Notes under the pieces: model-generated
Seen by the model: only the letters and a program-made list of their open reading frames with translations
Told to the model about the DNA's origin: nothing
The model's database searches: none
Source of the DNA: Nitrospirota bacterium
GTDB lineage: Bacteria; Nitrospirota; 9FT-COMBO-42-15; HDB-SIOI813
Assembly: GCA_023248365.1 (NCBI GenBank)
Contig: JAHFER010000106.1
Location: 1-6,120, forward strand
Direction: 5' to 3'
DNA: 6,120 bases
Shown: in pieces, positions 5,673-6,120 of the stretch
How positions within the stretch are numbered: the first letter of the stretch is position 1
Layout of the letters: every line of letters starts with the position of its first letter
Program-made: the position numbers and the translations under genes

Positions 5673-6120
5673 ACTACCTATCCATATCAGAAGACGTCAA
5701 ATTAGGCGAAAACGTAAAACTCGCCAAATTTATCAACCTCTATGGCTGTTCAATAGGAGATGGAACAAAGATTGGAACCTTTGTTGAAGTGCAAAAAAAC
5801 GCAACAATTGGGAAGAACTGTAAAATATCAAGCCACACCTTTATCTGTGAAGGCGTCATAATAGAAGATAACGTCTTTATTGGACACAACGTAACCTTTA
5901 TAAACGATACATACCCTCGTGCCACAACTTCTGATGGTCAATTACAGACTGAAGCAGACTGGAAGGTAGAGCCGACTCATGTTAAGCAGGGTGCATCAAT
6001 TGGTTCAGGAGCGACTCTATTATGCAATGTGACTGTAGGTGAACATGCGATTATTGGCGCAGGCAGTGTTGTAACGAAGGATGTCCCGCCTAATGCTGTT
6101 GTCGCTGGGAATCCGGCAAA
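5669..6120 (+). CDS. Left-handed beta-helix sugar N-acetyltransferase, WlbB/WbpD-like (3' end beyond window)
   Basis: 150 codons are visible and the frame is open at the right edge. The protein is built of hexapeptide repeats (CSIGDG, ATIGKN, VIIEDN, VFIGHN, ASIGSG, VTVGEH, AIIGAG), the left-handed beta-helix fold of trimeric acetyl-CoA-dependent acetyltransferases. The loop FINDTYPRATTSDG (77-90) and the following charged stretch up to THVKQGASIG (103-112) match the substrate-binding excursion of WbpD/WlbB-type enzymes, which acetylate the 3-amino group of UDP-2-acetamido-3-amino-glucuronate. The terminal VVAGNPA is the usual end of the helix, so only a short C-terminal tail is missing. Its ATG overlaps the preceding stop (ATGA), implying translational coupling; AAGGA at 5654-5658 serves as ribosome site. 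An alternative is acetylation of another amino sugar, such as a dTDP-3-amino or UDP-4-amino sugar. Confidence 0.88.
   Translation, partial: MNYLSISEDVKLGENVKLAKFINLYGCSIGDGTKIGTFVEVQKNATIGKNCKISSHTFICEGVIIEDNVFIGHNVTFINDTYPRATTSDGQLQTEADWKVEPTHVKQGASIGSGATLLCNVTVGEHAIIGAGSVVTKDVPPNAVVAGNPA

Overview
The window holds two divergent gene blocks from a moderately AT-rich Gram-negative-like bacterium. The dispersed palindromic repeats, the NusG-paralog/sugar-transferase pair and the Thermotoga-type split methionine synthase would suit a Nitrospirota or former deltaproteobacterial lineage. That placement is a tentative inference, because no rRNA or marker gene is present.

Minus-strand block (bases 1-2266): a stand-alone MetH-reactivation-domain protein is followed by the N-terminal half of a cobalamin-dependent methionine synthase (homocysteine-binding plus methyltetrahydrofolate-binding domains), which runs off the left edge. 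Together they suggest that the domains of a classical four-domain MetH are spread over separate polypeptides. A nested palindromic repeat (1411-1600) separates the two genes.

Central intergenic region (2267-2723): this carries the upstream sequence of both blocks and a roughly 130-bp imperfect palindrome (2569-2705) that ends just before the next gene.

Plus-strand block (2724-6120): this is the start of a surface-polysaccharide locus. First comes a specialised NusG/RfaH-type elongation factor. A 195-bp leader follows, with a long predicted RNA stem-loop whose 3' arm contains GGCGGCAGCCTG, close to the enterobacterial ops element (GGCGGTAGNNTG). Next is a phosphoglycosyl transferase that would start glycan assembly on undecaprenyl phosphate, fused to a degenerate GGDEF-like N-terminal domain. 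After a second copy of the CCACAGAG palindrome come a Gfo/Idh/MocA sugar-nucleotide dehydrogenase (WlbA/WbpB-like) and an overlapping left-handed beta-helix N-acetyltransferase (WlbB/WbpD-like), cut by the right edge. The last two suggest synthesis of an N-acetylated 3-amino sugar nucleotide, possibly UDP-2,3-diacetamido-uronic acid. A PLP-dependent aminotransferase would be expected just downstream.

The most interesting signal is the NusG paralog next to a leader with an ops-like element inside a stem-loop. It looks like a self-contained processive antitermination module for the polysaccharide operon. All calls come from reading the sequence; no database search was run.
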